From Microvirga subterranea (GTDB taxonomy: Bacteria; Pseudomonadota; Alphaproteobacteria; Rhizobiales; Beijerinckiaceae): a stretch of DNA of 64,000 nt. Made by a program: the position numbers and the translations under genes. The notes under the pieces were generated by a model that saw only the letters and a list, made by a program, of their open reading frames with translations, made no database searches and was not told the DNA's origin. Positions 25,264 through 35,193 of this stretch are shown here, in pieces. The stretch's first letter is position 1, and the number at the start of each line of letters is the position of its first letter. The stretch spans positions 248,001 through 312,000 of the forward strand of contig NZ_QQBB01000007.1 in assembly GCF_003350535.1 (NCBI RefSeq), read 5' to 3'.

Positions 25264-27342
25264 ATGTCCATCAAAGCCATGGGAGCGGCCGTTTGCGTCT
25301 GCATCGCCGTCCTGCTTTCCATCATCTTCGGACGGGATCTTCAAAGGGAATTTGCCGCCATCTCCCAGGCCGAGCAGATCGAACGGGCCACGCAGCTCCG
25401 CCAGATCCTGGGGCATGCGACGATCGAACTCTCGATGGAGCGTACACTGACCCAGGTTGCGCTCACGCTGCGCGAGCCGATCACAGCCGAACTGCGGAAG
25501 CGGCTCGACGGGCAGCGAGCGCAGTTCGATGCGGCAGCCGCGCGGCTCCAGGAAGCGGCCAAGGCTTCCGGATTGGCCACGCAGGACTTCACGACGGGTT
25601 TGGATCAGGCGATCGGCAAGGTTGCCGGCCTCAGGCAGGAAATCGACGGTGAGGTCACGAAGACGGCTTTCCGGCGAGGCAAGGAGCGCACGCACCTTCT
25701 CGTGCCGGAGATGAAGGCTCTGACCCGCACCCTGTTCGACTACGGCGCCTATCTCGACGTCAGAAACGCTTCCGTCCCGTCGGGAGTCCTTCACGGCCTC
25801 AACGTTCAGAAGCTCGGATGGGAGCTGCGCGAATATGCCAGCCAGGACCAGACGTTCTTCTTGATCGCGAGCGCCGCCCGCTCGCCCATGGACGCGGTAG
25901 CCGTCAAGGATGCGGAGATCAGCTTCGGCAAGGCCGAGGAGGTGTTCAACGTCGTGCGCCTGTCGTTGAAATCGTCCGAAGCGACCCAGCAGGAGCGGGA
26001 CATCGCCGATGTGCTGCAGACGCAGCTCTTCGGAAGCTATCAGGCGCTCAGGGCCAACATGCTCGAAGCATCGGCCACCGGGTCGTTCCCGCTGAGCTTC
26101 GATGCCTTCTACGACCAGTCGGGCAAGCTGCTCGAGCCGGCCCTCGACCTCTCGGAAGCCGGCGCTGCCGTGGCTGTGCTGTCAGCGAAGGACAGCCTCG
26201 ATCAGGCCCGCCGTGCGATGGTCCTGCTCATGCTCGGCGGTGCCGTCACCCTCGTGTGCGTCGGTGCCCTGGTCTGGTTCGTCAACTTCCGGGTCGCCCG
26301 CCGGCTCGACATCGTGACAGGCCTCGTCCAGCGGCTTGCGAAGGGCGACCTTTCCATCGATCCCCGCCGCTACAGCGGACGCGACGAGATCGGGCGCCTG
26401 GCGGCGGCGCTCGAGGTCTTCAAGGCCAATGCCCAGGAGGTCGAGCAACTCCGTACGCTCCAGGACCAGACGCGTGAGCAGGCCGAGGTCGAGCGGCGCA
26501 CGGGCCTGCTGATGATTGCGGACGCGCTGGAGCAGGAGGTGAACCACACCGTCAGCGCCCTTGCCGACGCGGCGCAGCAGGCCGAGGCCGCCACGCGGAC
26601 CGTCGCCGCCTCGGTCGAGATCACGGCGGGCCAGTCCCTGTCCGCCGCCGCCGGTTCCCAGCAGAGCACGGAGAGCATCGATGCGGTCGCGCTTGCTACC
26701 GAGGAGCTGACACGTTCCTCCGTCGAGGTGACGGCCCAGATGAGCCGGGCCGCAGCCGTCGCCCGGCAGGCGTCGCAGATGGCCAGCCAGACCAACGCCA
26801 CGGTGGGCGAGCTCGCGCAGGCGGCGCAGCGGATCGACAACGTGGTCAAGATGATCGCCGAGATCGCTTCCCAGACCAACCTGCTCGCCCTCAACGCCAC
26901 GATCGAGGCGGCGCGAGCCGGGGAGGCGGGTCGCGGCTTCGCCGTCGTGGCAAGTGAGGTGAAGACCCTGGCGGGCCAGACGGCTCAGGCGACGGAGGAG
27001 ATTTCCGCCCAGATCGCCGCCATGCAGACCAGCACCGGTCACGCGGTCGCGGCGGTCAGCGACATCGGGCGTATCATCGGCGAGATAGACGCCATCTCGG
27101 CCTCGATTGCGGCCGCGACCGAGGAGCAGGCGGTCGCGACGCGGCAGATCGCCGGCAATGTCAGCCAAGCGGCGCAAGGGACGCGAGAGGTCTCGCAGAA
27201 CGTGGCGAGCGTCAGCGCCGCCGCTACGACGGCCGGCGAGGCGGTCCACCACGCCGCCGGCGCCGTCGAGCAGATCCGGGAGCAGGCCGATGCCCTGTCC
27301 GCGGCGGTGGGCGGCTTCCTGGGTCGTCTCAGGGTCGCCTGA
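25264..27342 (+). CDS. Transmembrane methyl-accepting chemotaxis protein
   Basis: 692 residues. An N-terminal membrane helix (about 5-22, [19 protein letters not shown]) is followed by a periplasmic helical sensor region of about 290 residues and a second helix (about 319-343, [20 protein letters not shown]). A HAMP domain comes next, then a cytoplasmic signalling domain with the conserved tip [19 protein letters not shown] near 535. The sensor region is all-helical with heavy Gln/Ala/Leu content, like a four-helix-bundle sensor. It likely feeds the neighbouring CheA. The start is the ATG at 25264; a TTG 9 bases earlier is less likely. Confidence 0.9.
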   Translation: MSIKAMGAAVCVCIAVLLSIIFGRDLQREFAAISQAEQIERATQLRQILGHATIELSMERTLTQVALTLREPITAELRKRLDGQRAQFDAAAARLQEAAKASGLATQDFTTGLDQAIGKVAGLRQEIDGEVTKTAFRRGKERTHLLVPEMKALTRTLFDYGAYLDVRNASVPSGVLHGLNVQKLGWELREYASQDQTFFLIASAARSPMDAVAVKDAEISFGKAEEVFNVVRLSLKSSEATQQERDIADVLQTQLFGSYQALRANMLEASATGSFPLSFDAFYDQSGKLLEPALDLSEAGAAVAVLSAKDSLDQARRAMVLLMLGGAVTLVCVGALVWFVNFRVARRLDIVTGLVQRLAKGDLSIDPRRYSGRDEIGRLAAALEVFKANAQEVEQLRTLQDQTREQAEVERRTGLLMIADALEQEVNHTVSALADAAQQAEAATRTVAASVEITAGQSLSAAAGSQQSTESIDAVALATEELTRSSVEVTAQMSRAAAVARQASQMASQTNATVGELAQAAQRIDNVVKMIAEIASQTNLLALNATIEAARAGEAGRGFAVVASEVKTLAGQTAQATEEISAQIAAMQTSTGHAVAAVSDIGRIIGEIDAISASIAAATEEQAVATRQIAGNVSQAAQGTREVSQNVASVSAAATTAGEAVHHAAGAVEQIREQADALSAAVGGFLGRLRVA

Positions 27343-27449
27343 TCCGCAGGAGACGGGAGCAACCCTCCCATTCATCGGCGGCTATGGCCGGAGCCTCGGC
27401 ACGGACGTTATAGGCAGGTGAACCCTGCCATTCCAAGGTTGCCCAGATC

Positions 27450-28727
27450 GTGCATTCACCCGGCCCTTCCTCGTCCGCAGAGATGGATCTCGCGGACGAG
27501 CAGCTGATCGACGCCGAGATCGACAGCGCTCCGCCGCCGCCTCCGACCAGGGCCCATAGCCTGGCGGCTCGGATCCTGCTCGGCGCGAGCCTCGTGCTGA
27601 TCGCCTTCAACCTGCGGCCGGTCTTCTCGAGCCTGTCCGTGCTGCTGCCGGAGATCATGCAGTCCACGGGCATCTCTCCGTCGAGTGCCAGCCTGATCAC
27701 GACTCTGCCGGTGCTCTGCCTCGGTCTCTTCGCGCCGATCGCGCCCGAACTGGCACGGCGCTTCGGGGCCGAGCGCACGATTCTCGCAATGCTCGCTGTC
27801 CTGGCGCTGGGAACGGGAATGCGGGGCCTCGCCACCGTGCCGGCGCTGTTGGCGGGATCCGCTTTCGCCGGCGCCAGCATCGCGGTCGTCAACGTTCTCC
27901 TGCCCGGGCTGGTGAAGCGGGACTTTCCCACTCACGCGGCCATGATGACAGGTCTCTACACCATGGCCCTCTGTGCGGGCGCCGCAGGCGCCGCGGGCTT
28001 CACGGTGCCCCTGGAACACATCCTCGGCGGTGAGTGGCCGTACGCACTTGCGATCTGGGCCGCTCCGGCCGTCGTCGTCTTCCTGCTCTGGACGCCGCAG
28101 GCGATACGGTCCAAGGCTGCTCCGCGGCGGACGATGCCGCACGGTCCCGGCCTCTGGCGCGATCCGCTCGCGTGGCAGGTCACCCTGTTCATGGGGCTGC
28201 AATCGGCGCTCGCCTATTGCGTCTTCGGCTGGCTCGCGCCGATCCTGCGGGAGCGGGGGCTCGATGCCGTTACGGCTGGCGCCGTCGTGTCCGTCTCGGT
28301 CCTGATCCAGATGCTGGCTTGCCTGATGGTGCCGTCGATCGCCGTCAGAGGACGCGACCAACGGCTCATCAATGTGCTGCTCGTGGGAGCTGCGGTCGCC
28401 GGGCTCCTGGGCTGCCTCTTCGCACCTCTCTCGACCGTCTGGTTCTGGGCCGTGCTCCAGGGCTCGGGCCAGGGCGGCCTGATCGCGATCGCCATGACCC
28501 TGATCATCCTGCGCTCGCCGGACGCGCACGTGGCCGCCCACCTCTCGGGCATGGCGCAGGGCGTCGGCTACGTGCTGGCCGCCTGCGGTCCGCTCGTCGT
28601 CGGGTTTTTGCGCGACTGGACGGGCAGCTTCGACGCCGCAGGCCTCATGTTCGTCGCGGTCGGCGTGACGGCGGCTTCGTGCGGCCTCGGCGCCGGCCGT
28701 GCCCGGCAGGTCGGCGCGAGGGGCTGA
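27450..28727 (+). CDS. MFS transporter, CynX/NimT-like
   Basis: 425 residues with about 12 membrane helices, beginning near residue 38 (ILLGASLVLIAFNLRPVFSS). The RPVFSSLSVLLPEI motif after helix 1 and the loop FGAER between helices 2 and 3 resemble the cyanate/2-nitroimidazole (CynX/NimT) branch of the major facilitator superfamily. The substrate is unknown. The start is GTG at 27450; the ATG at 27483 is an alternative with a poorer site. The N-terminal 35 residues are acidic/Pro-rich and probably cytoplasmic. It converges on metZ with 6 bases between stops. Confidence 0.85.
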   Translation: MHSPGPSSSAEMDLADEQLIDAEIDSAPPPPPTRAHSLAARILLGASLVLIAFNLRPVFSSLSVLLPEIMQSTGISPSSASLITTLPVLCLGLFAPIAPELARRFGAERTILAMLAVLALGTGMRGLATVPALLAGSAFAGASIAVVNVLLPGLVKRDFPTHAAMMTGLYTMALCAGAAGAAGFTVPLEHILGGEWPYALAIWAAPAVVVFLLWTPQAIRSKAAPRRTMPHGPGLWRDPLAWQVTLFMGLQSALAYCVFGWLAPILRERGLDAVTAGAVVSVSVLIQMLACLMVPSIAVRGRDQRLINVLLVGAAVAGLLGCLFAPLSTVWFWAVLQGSGQGGLIAIAMTLIILRSPDAHVAAHLSGMAQGVGYVLAACGPLVVGFLRDWTGSFDAAGLMFVAVGVTAASCGLGAGRARQVGARG

Positions 28728-28733
28728 TCCGCC

Positions 28734-29924
28734 TCAGACGCGCTCCAGCGCCTGGGTCAGATCCTCGAGCAGATCCTCGCGATGCTCCAAGCCGGTGGAG
28801 AAGCGCACAAGTCCGTCCGGAATGCCCATGTCGGCGCGGATTTCCGGCGCGAAGCGCTGGTGTGTCGTCGTCATGGGGTGCGTGACCAAGCTCTTCGCAT
28901 CCCCGAGATTGTTGGAGATACGGATCAGCCGCAGGGCGTTCATGAACCGGAAGGCGCCGTCCTTCCCGCCCTCGACCTCCAGCGCCAGCATGGTCGAGCC
29001 GCCGCTCATCTGACGCCGGATCAGGTCGGCCTGCGGGTGATCGGGGCGCCCCGGAAAGGTCAGGCGCCGCAGCTTGGGATGATCGTGCAGGGCATCGGCC
29101 AGGAAGCCGGCCGTCGCCGTCTGGCGTTCCACGCGTAGCGACAGGGTCTCCAGCCCTTTTAGGAGAACCCAGGCGTTGAACGGCGACAGGGTCGGCCCGG
29201 TCATGCGCAGGAACTGCTGCACCTTGTTCTCGATGAAGTCGGCGGATCCGAGGATCACGCCACCCAGGCATCGACCCTGGCCGTCGATGTGCTTGGTGGC
29301 GGAATAGACGACGCAGTCGGCGCCGAGCGCCAGGGGCTTCTGCCACAGGGGCGTCGCGAAGACGTTGTCGACGGTGAGCGTCGCGCCGGCCGTGTGGGCG
29401 ATCTCCGCTACCCCTTCGATGTCGATGATCTCCAGGCTTGGATTGGATGGGGTCTCCAGCAGGAAGGCCTTGGTCTCGGGCCTCACCGCCTCCCGCCACT
29501 GATCGAGGTCGCGTCCGTCCACCAGGGTGCAGCCGACGCCGAAGCGCGGGAGCAGGTCCTCGACGATCCAGCGACAGGATCCGAACAGCGCCCTTGCGGC
29601 GACGACGTGATCGCCGGCCTGGACCTGTCCCATCATCGCGGCGGTGACGGCGGCCATGCCGGTCGCGGTCGCGGCGGCCATCTCGGCGCCTTCGAGCGAG
29701 GCCATGCGCTCCTCGAACACCGTCGTGGTGGGATTGGTGTAGCGGGTGTAGCTGTATCCGGTTTCCTCGTTCAGAAACCGTCGCTCAGCCGTCTCCGCGT
29801 TCTCGTAGATGAAGCCCTGCGTGAGAAAGAGCGCTTCGGAGGTTTCGCCGAACGGCGTACGCTCCTGACCCTCGTGCACGAGGCGGGTTTCGAGGCGGTA
29901 GTCGGGACATCGAGGCTTGGTCAT
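28734..29924 (-). CDS. metZ: O-succinylhomoserine sulfhydrylase
   Basis: 396 residues of the Cys/Met metabolism PLP-enzyme family. The PLP Lys is in YSATKHIDGQGR. The N-terminus has GFIYENAETAERRF and the YSYTRYTNPTT motif, and LETPSNPSLEIID lies before the PLP site. MetZ makes homocysteine directly from O-succinylhomoserine and sulfide, the usual alphaproteobacterial route to methionine. The GQGRCLGG motif after the Lys fits MetZ better than MetB or MetC. There is no Shine-Dalgarno sequence ahead of the ATG, where two palindromes lie instead. Confidence 0.9.
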   Translation of the reverse strand: MTKPRCPDYRLETRLVHEGQERTPFGETSEALFLTQGFIYENAETAERRFLNEETGYSYTRYTNPTTTVFEERMASLEGAEMAAATATGMAAVTAAMMGQVQAGDHVVAARALFGSCRWIVEDLLPRFGVGCTLVDGRDLDQWREAVRPETKAFLLETPSNPSLEIIDIEGVAEIAHTAGATLTVDNVFATPLWQKPLALGADCVVYSATKHIDGQGRCLGGVILGSADFIENKVQQFLRMTGPTLSPFNAWVLLKGLETLSLRVERQTATAGFLADALHDHPKLRRLTFPGRPDHPQADLIRRQMSGGSTMLALEVEGGKDGAFRFMNALRLIRISNNLGDAKSLVTHPMTTTHQRFAPEIRADMGIPDGLVRFSTGLEHREDLLEDLTQALERV

Positions 29925-29929
29925 GGGGG

Positions 29930-29959
29930 AACATTAATGTTGTTCTTTATAAAGAACAA
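29930..29959. promoter_or_regulatory. Two overlapping palindromes upstream of metZ
   Basis: AACATTAATGTT (29930-29941) is a perfect 12-base palindrome. It overlaps TTGTTCTTTATAAAGAACAA (29940-29959), a perfect 20-base palindrome. They lie 6 and 16 bases before the metZ start codon on its 5' side. Position and symmetry fit a repressor operator; which regulator binds is unknown. No SAM-II riboswitch is seen here. Confidence 0.6.
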
Positions 29960-30040
29960 TCGTTTTTTATGGGGGAAACATCCCTAAAAGGAGAACAGAA
30001 GCGATGCTCCCCCTCATTCGCGGGAGCACCGCCGCTTCGA

Positions 30041-31795
30041 TCAGTTCCCGATCGCCACGCCCTCCCGCCTGCTGTCCGCACCGCCGACGAGCCCGGCCGG
30101 GGTGACCACGATCGCGTGGATGCCCGAGTTCTGGTCGATCAGCTTGACCTCATGTCCCTTGGCCTCGAGGGCCGTCTTCCAGCCTTCGGCCTCGGTGCCG
30201 GCTTCAAGCTCCGTCGGCCCGTTGCGGCTGCCGAAATTGGGGAGGTCCACCGCGACCTGCGGATCGAGTTTCCAGTCGAGGAGGCCTACGAGAGTCTTGG
30301 CCACATAGTTGATGATGAGGCTTCCGCCGGGCGACCCGACGACCGCATAGAGCTTGTTGTCGCCGTCGAGGACGATCGTCGGCGCCATGGAGCTGCGCGG
30401 GCGCTTTCCGCCCTCGACCCGGTTCGCCACCGGCTTGCCATCATCCTCAGGCGCAAAGGAGAAGTCCGTCAGCTCGTTGTTGAGCAGGAAGCCGCTCTTG
30501 GTCATGAGCCGCGAGCCGAACCCGTCCTCGATGGTGGTGGTCATCGAGACCGCATTGCCATTCCGGTCGACGATGGACATGTGGCTGGTGCCGAACTCGA
30601 TCCCGTCCGAGGGGCCCCAGAGAAAGGTCTTCTGGAACGGCGGATCGCCGGGCTTGGCCTTGCCCATGGACTTGTTCGGGTCGACGAGGGCCGCACGGCT
30701 CTTGAGGTATCCGGGATCGGTCAGGCCCTTCACCGGCACGTTCACGAAAGCCGGATCCGCAATGTAGAGGGCGCGGTCCGCGAAGGCGAGGCGTCCGGCC
30801 TCCGCCATCCAGTGGGCAGCCTCGGGCCCGGGCTTCATGGCGGCCATGTCCTGGGTCTCGAGGGTGCTCATGATCTGCTGCACCGCAACCTGCCCGGAGC
30901 TCGGCGGGCCCATGCCGCAGATCCTGTAGGTCCGGTAGGGCCCGCAGACGGCAGCCCGCTCCTCGACCGTATAGCCCTTGAGGTCGTCGAGGGTCATGTC
31001 GCCCGGGTTGGAGGGGTGCCCGGTCACGGTCGCGACGATGTCCTGCGCGATCTCGCCGGAATAGAAGGCTTCGGCGCCCTTTTCGGCGATGCTGCGCAAG
31101 GTTTGAGCGAAGGCGGGGTTCTTCAGGATCGTGCCGACCTTCTTCGGGGTTCCGTCCGACTCGTAGAAATAGGCGCGGGCGACGGGGTCGTTCTGAAGGT
31201 ACTTTTCCTGGGTCAGGAGGCCGTTGAGACGAGGCGAAATGGCAAAGCCGTTCTCGGCCAGGCGGACCGCCGGCTCGATCACGTCCTTCCACGGCAGCTT
31301 GCCCCAGTTCTTGTGGGCTCTTTCCAGCAGGCGAACCGTTCCGGGAACTCCGACCGAGCGCCCGCCGACCACCGCGTCGTAGAACTTCATCGGCTTGCCG
31401 TCCGGACCCAGAAAGCGCTCGGGCTTCGCGGCCGCCGGGGCCTTCTCTCGCCCGTCGAGCGTCGTCATGGTGGATCCGTCCCAGAACACCAGGAAGGCGC
31501 CGCCGCCGATGCCCGAGCTCTGGGGCTCGACGAGGTTCAGCACCAGCTGGACCGCTACGGCCGCGTCGACGGCGCTCCCGCCGGCGGCCAGGATCTCGCG
31601 CCCGGCCTGGGCGGCCAGGGGGTTGGCGGCCGCCACCATGTCCTTCGTGGTGGTGACGACCGACTTCGCGGTGCGGCCGGTCGGCGCCTCGGGAGCCGGC
31701 GCGACCGGCTGGGCGAGGGCAGGCGACAGCAGCGAGGCTGTGGCCAGAAGGCCGAACCAAACGAGGCTTGGCCGCTGAACGTCCCGATCTCTCAT
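30041..31795 (-). CDS. ggt: Gamma-glutamyltranspeptidase
   Basis: 584 residues with an N-terminal secretion signal (LVWFGLLATASLLSPALAQP), so periplasmic. The precursor is expected to cut itself before the nucleophile Thr in GTSHMSIVDRNGNAVSMTTT. The large-subunit motif PQSSGIGGGAFLV and the small-subunit PGGSLIINYVAKTL glycine loop are present. GGT hydrolyses glutathione and other gamma-glutamyl compounds. It lies upstream of metZ on the same strand, 116 bases away, which suggests a shared sulfur theme but not necessarily a shared transcript. Confidence 0.93.
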   Translation of the reverse strand: MRDRDVQRPSLVWFGLLATASLLSPALAQPVAPAPEAPTGRTAKSVVTTTKDMVAAANPLAAQAGREILAAGGSAVDAAVAVQLVLNLVEPQSSGIGGGAFLVFWDGSTMTTLDGREKAPAAAKPERFLGPDGKPMKFYDAVVGGRSVGVPGTVRLLERAHKNWGKLPWKDVIEPAVRLAENGFAISPRLNGLLTQEKYLQNDPVARAYFYESDGTPKKVGTILKNPAFAQTLRSIAEKGAEAFYSGEIAQDIVATVTGHPSNPGDMTLDDLKGYTVEERAAVCGPYRTYRICGMGPPSSGQVAVQQIMSTLETQDMAAMKPGPEAAHWMAEAGRLAFADRALYIADPAFVNVPVKGLTDPGYLKSRAALVDPNKSMGKAKPGDPPFQKTFLWGPSDGIEFGTSHMSIVDRNGNAVSMTTTIEDGFGSRLMTKSGFLLNNELTDFSFAPEDDGKPVANRVEGGKRPRSSMAPTIVLDGDNKLYAVVGSPGGSLIINYVAKTLVGLLDWKLDPQVAVDLPNFGSRNGPTELEAGTEAEGWKTALEAKGHEVKLIDQNSGIHAIVVTPAGLVGGADSRREGVAIGN

Positions 31796-31973
31796 GTGCC
31801 GTCTCCCTCCGATTCCCGCAGCCTGCCGAGGCTGCTCGAAAGGGAGCCTAACAAAGGAGAGCGCGAGGACGCCATCGTCATTCGGCGATCAGGTTGTGCG
31901 GAAAAGAACATACTCCTGCCGTTGTGTTCGCCTATTGGTCGATTCGCGGCGAGGAATAACAGAGGAGGACATC

Positions 31974-32204
31974 GTGCATTCATATAATGTTTTTCGAAGT
32001 ACCCTCCCGGATGGCCTGTGCTGCGCCGTTCCCGAAGAACGCTCGGTGCCGGCCTTTGTGACCGGTCCCCATTGGTGCTTCGACGGCCGGGTCGAGGGAT
32101 CCGATGTGCCGCTCGGCTTCGACCGGGACGCGGCCGCGACGGGCGTGCGCTTCAATGGCTTCTATCTCTTCGCCAGCTTCCGGCGAGAGACGGTGGAGCA
32201 CTAG
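31974..32204 (+). CDS. Small hypothetical protein (76 aa), GTG start
   Basis: A 76-residue protein: MHSYNVFRSTLPDGLCCAVP, then VPAFVTGPHWCFDGRVEG and a closing GFYLFASFRRETVEH. AGGAGG eight bases before the GTG makes the start convincing. It has no signal peptide. I recall similar short proteins in Methylobacteriaceae but no known role. It stands alone between ggt (opposite strand) and an MFS gene. Confidence 0.65.
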   Translation: MHSYNVFRSTLPDGLCCAVPEERSVPAFVTGPHWCFDGRVEGSDVPLGFDRDAAATGVRFNGFYLFASFRRETVEH

Positions 32205-32373
32205 TTCTTGCTTGATATGATTGCGGCGTGCCGGGCCGAGTGGCTGCCCGGCATGCCAGCCCCGACCTGAACGCAGCTCTTTTGCATGGGCGAGGTCTTG
32301 ATCTCCGGCGGCGCTTGCAATCTATCATGGTGACCATCGTGCGCGCCGCTTCCTCCCATTCCGTTTCCATGCC

Positions 32374-33720
32374 GTGAATTCTTCTTTAGCCCTCATCTGG
32401 ACGATTACGGCTGCGACGACGCTTCTCCAGGCGGCAAACGGTCTGCTCCAGGCCCTGATGCCTTTGCGCATGCAGTCGGAGGGTCTGTCGGTCTCGGCCA
32501 TCGGCACCGTGGCGGCGGCTTATGGCCTCGGTTTCTCCTCCGGCTGCTTCCTGGCTCCATCCTTCATCCGGCATGTAGGCTACATCCGCGCCTTCGCGAG
32601 TCTGGCGGCCATCGCGGCCGTGGTCGTGCTGACCATGACACAGGCCCATTCGACCCTGGCATGGGCGCTCCTTCGCGGGCTAACAGGCGTCACCTTCGCG
32701 TGCATCTTCACCGTGACCGACGGGTGGATCAGCGCCCGCGCCGTGTCGAGCCATCGCGGGCGCATCCTGTCGATCTACATGATCTGCACCAAGATCGCCC
32801 TGATGCTCTCGCCGCTCGCCATCGGGCTCGGGAGCATCGTGACGGACGGGCTGTTCATGGCGATCAGCGCCGTGATGTCCCTGTCCCTGCTCCCCATCGC
32901 GGCGACGACGACGGAAGAGCCGCCGGCGCCGCGCAGCGTCCGCATCCGCGTCCGGAGCCTCTTCGTCGCGGCCCCGTCGGCGGTCGTGGGAGCTTTCGCA
33001 GTCGGCCTCGTCAACGGACCCGTCATTGCCATCACGCCGGTCTTCGGCACCAGCATCGGGCTGAGCCAGGAAAAATCGGCCGCCCTGCTGTTCGCCCTCC
33101 AGGCCGGCAGCCTCGTCATGCAATGGCCGCTCGGCTGGCTCTCGGACCGCTCGGACCGGCGTTATCTGATCGCCGGGCTTGCCGGCGGCACGAGCCTCGT
33201 GTCGTTCCTCATTCTCCTGGCGAGCGCCGGAGGAGGGCAGATGGCGATCCTGCTAGGCTTCGCGGCCTGGGGCGGGCTGGCGCTGTGCATCTACTCCGTC
33301 TGCGTCGCCCATGCCTGCGATATCGTCGATCCGGGCCAGATCGTCTCCACGGTCGGGTCGCTGCTGTTCTCCTGGGCGGTCGGCGTGACGATCGGGCCGC
33401 TCTTCGGCGCGCTGGCCATGGACCTGATGGGCCCCAGGGGCCTCTTCATCTACTCGGCCGTGATCTCGTTCCTGCTCATGACGTTCATCGTCGTCAGGAT
33501 CAGGATCCTGCCCCGGCCTCCGGGCAAGGGCGGGTTCGTGGACGTGTCGCCCACGATATCTCCCACGGCCGTGATGGAGCCGCGTCTCGATCCGAACATA
33601 GATGCGGAACCTGCCGCCCCCGCCGACGAGCCGCAACCGGAGCCGGCCGCGTCAGGCGAGGCGGAGAAACCGCCTCACAAGTCGACGCCGGCGACCGCGA
33701 CGGCCGAGACGTTCTCGTAG
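32374..33720 (+). CDS. MFS transporter, drug/sugar-exporter type
   Basis: 448 residues with about 12 membrane helices, starting inside helix 1 (LALIWTITAATTLLQAANGL). The RGLTGVTFACIFTVTDGWIS region and the WPLGWLSDRSDRR loop between the two halves are typical of YcaD/YfkF-type MFS permeases. A 60-residue Pro/Ala-rich C-terminal tail is probably disordered and cytoplasmic. The start is GTG at 32374, without a strong ribosome site. The last 46 bases overlap the end of the opposite-strand transglycosylase gene. Confidence 0.85.
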   Translation: MNSSLALIWTITAATTLLQAANGLLQALMPLRMQSEGLSVSAIGTVAAAYGLGFSSGCFLAPSFIRHVGYIRAFASLAAIAAVVVLTMTQAHSTLAWALLRGLTGVTFACIFTVTDGWISARAVSSHRGRILSIYMICTKIALMLSPLAIGLGSIVTDGLFMAISAVMSLSLLPIAATTTEEPPAPRSVRIRVRSLFVAAPSAVVGAFAVGLVNGPVIAITPVFGTSIGLSQEKSAALLFALQAGSLVMQWPLGWLSDRSDRRYLIAGLAGGTSLVSFLILLASAGGGQMAILLGFAAWGGLALCIYSVCVAHACDIVDPGQIVSTVGSLLFSWAVGVTIGPLFGALAMDLMGPRGLFIYSAVISFLLMTFIVVRIRILPRPPGKGGFVDVSPTISPTAVMEPRLDPNIDAEPAAPADEPQPEPAASGEAEKPPHKSTPATATAETFS

Positions 33721-34793
33721 CGGTTCAGACGCTTGTCGATCATATCGTCGATCTTCTCGTAGACTTCCGCCACCGTCAGCTGGCGCGTCTTGCGTCCCGC
33801 CTTGGCGAAGAACAGGGCCCGGTTCGCCTTGGCGGCTCCGGGGAACACCCGCGGCGCGCTTTGCTTCGGCTTGGAATCGACCAGCGCCATGAAGCGTCCG
33901 GCACCATCGACGCCGAAGAAATGGGACAGGTAGAACTCCGACCGGCTGATCGTGCGCCCGAGCTTCTCCTCGATGCGGGCGCGATCCCGCTTCTTCATCT
34001 CGGCCGCCATCAGCGCCGAAATATACGGGTTGTGGCGCAGTCCGAGGATGTGCTCCCGCATGGAGTCGTCCGCGACGGCAAGCTCCCCGTTCACGCTCCT
34101 GATCGCCTGGGCCTCGGCCGACAGGCCATGCTTGGCCCCGAAGGCGCGTACGACCTCAAGCCAGGTGCCGGTGACGAACTGATACAAGCCCTGTGCCGAC
34201 GAGGTCGATGCCTTGTTGTCGGGAATGAAGCTCGATTCCTTGTCGGCCAGCGCCATCATGTAGACGGGGTCGACTCCGGTCTCGGAGGAGGCGCGCAGCA
34301 CGGCGTCGACGATCCAGCGCGGAACGCGCATCACGTCGAAGCTGAGATAGTCCTCCTGGATCTCGATGCCGCCGTCTTCATCCTCGCTGCCTTCCGAGGC
34401 CGGCGGGGAGGTGAGCGGCATCGAGGTGATGATGTCCCCGCGCAAGTCCTTCGTGTCGGCCGGCTCGAAGGGAACGAATGCCTCGAGCGGGTCGTTGGCA
34501 GAAGAGATCAGAGTGCCGTTCCGGGCGATTTCCGGCGATGCGGCAGTGTAGGCCTCCTGAGCCGGAGCGGTGGTTGCAGCGCTCGCTGGTCCCGTTGCGG
34601 CACTGGCCGTCGCAACGGTCAGGCATGCGCCGAGACCGATGGTCGTCGTCAAGCGGAGCAGGGCCTTTATGCCCCGCGAGGCCCCGCGCGACGGGTTGGC
34701 GCTGCGCGGCTGAAGCCAGAGAATGTTTTCGTCGTTCTGGAGACAAGATGCAGGCTGGCGAGCGTCTCGCGACGCTGTCAGGTCAGCAGTCAT
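33675..34793 (-). CDS. Lytic-transglycosylase-like (SLT domain) protein
   Basis: 372 residues. A hydrophobic segment near 50-70 (TTIGLGACLTVATASAA) is a late signal peptide or anchor, followed by a disordered acidic linker. The SLT-like domain, around 165-250, has the expected Glu in YMMALADKESSF and the SSAQGLYQF motif. Proteins of this type cut peptidoglycan in the periplasm. The domain ends early and is followed by a basic helical tail (EKIDDMIDKRLNRYENVS). The start at 34793 follows a GGGGGTT tract; a start at 34820 is also possible. Confidence 0.8.
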   Translation of the reverse strand: MTADLTASRDARQPASCLQNDENILWLQPRSANPSRGASRGIKALLRLTTTIGLGACLTVATASAATGPASAATTAPAQEAYTAASPEIARNGTLISSANDPLEAFVPFEPADTKDLRGDIITSMPLTSPPASEGSEDEDGGIEIQEDYLSFDVMRVPRWIVDAVLRASSETGVDPVYMMALADKESSFIPDNKASTSSAQGLYQFVTGTWLEVVRAFGAKHGLSAEAQAIRSVNGELAVADDSMREHILGLRHNPYISALMAAEMKKRDRARIEEKLGRTISRSEFYLSHFFGVDGAGRFMALVDSKPKQSAPRVFPGAAKANRALFFAKAGRKTRQLTVAEVYEKIDDMIDKRLNRYENVSAVAVAGVDL

Positions 34794-35193
34794 ACAGGAA
34801 CCCCCGAAGAGAAGCCGCATCGCCGCATGCAAGCGGGTGAGCGGTCGTTTTTCGTTTAAGTCACGAGGGGGTGGTGACTGCCGGGTATGTCCAGAATGGG
34901 TCAGCTTGACCTTGTTCAGGGTAAATCTGCCTCAAAATGCGGCACCCTGCCGCTACTTTTGAAACAGTATCACTCGGAACCTTTTAGGCAACGCTTCAAG
35001 TGCTAGGCTTCATAGCCTAGGCTGTTCGGCCTATCCGAACCGATCTTCAGCATCGATGAAGACAGCTGTCTTGGGCGAGCGGCCTTGTTTCCGCCGAAGG
35101 TCCCGACGGCTCGACCTGCGAATACCGTCCATGCAGGCAATGGCCGCGATGCAGGAGCGCGCCGCGCTCCTGCTATGGTGGACGTGAGCTTGG
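34794..35193. other. Intergenic region with two inverted repeats
   Basis: 400 bases, no gene seen. GGTCA-GCT-TGACC (34899-34911) lies in the likely promoter side of the transglycosylase gene. CTAGGCT-TCAT-AGCCTAG (35003-35020) is a perfect 7-bp hairpin without a T-run. The tract 34915-34990 is relatively AT-rich. Confidence 0.4.

Noticed and set aside
29925..30040. SAM-II riboswitch before metZ
   Set aside because: No SAM-II pseudoknot sequence; only palindromes are found, and the space to the start codon is too small.
32661..34859. 732-codon + strand frame across the MFS and SLT genes
   Set aside because: It spans two well-supported genes in other frames and has no recognisable domain.
34974..35000. 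EcfG (general stress) promoter GGAAC near 34976
   Set aside because: The matching CGTT -10 element is not found at the required spacing.
35003..35020. Hairpin CTAGGCT-TCAT-AGCCTAG as a terminator for btuB
   Set aside because: It lies about 170 bases past the btuB stop and has no T-run on either side; left as an unexplained inverted repeat.
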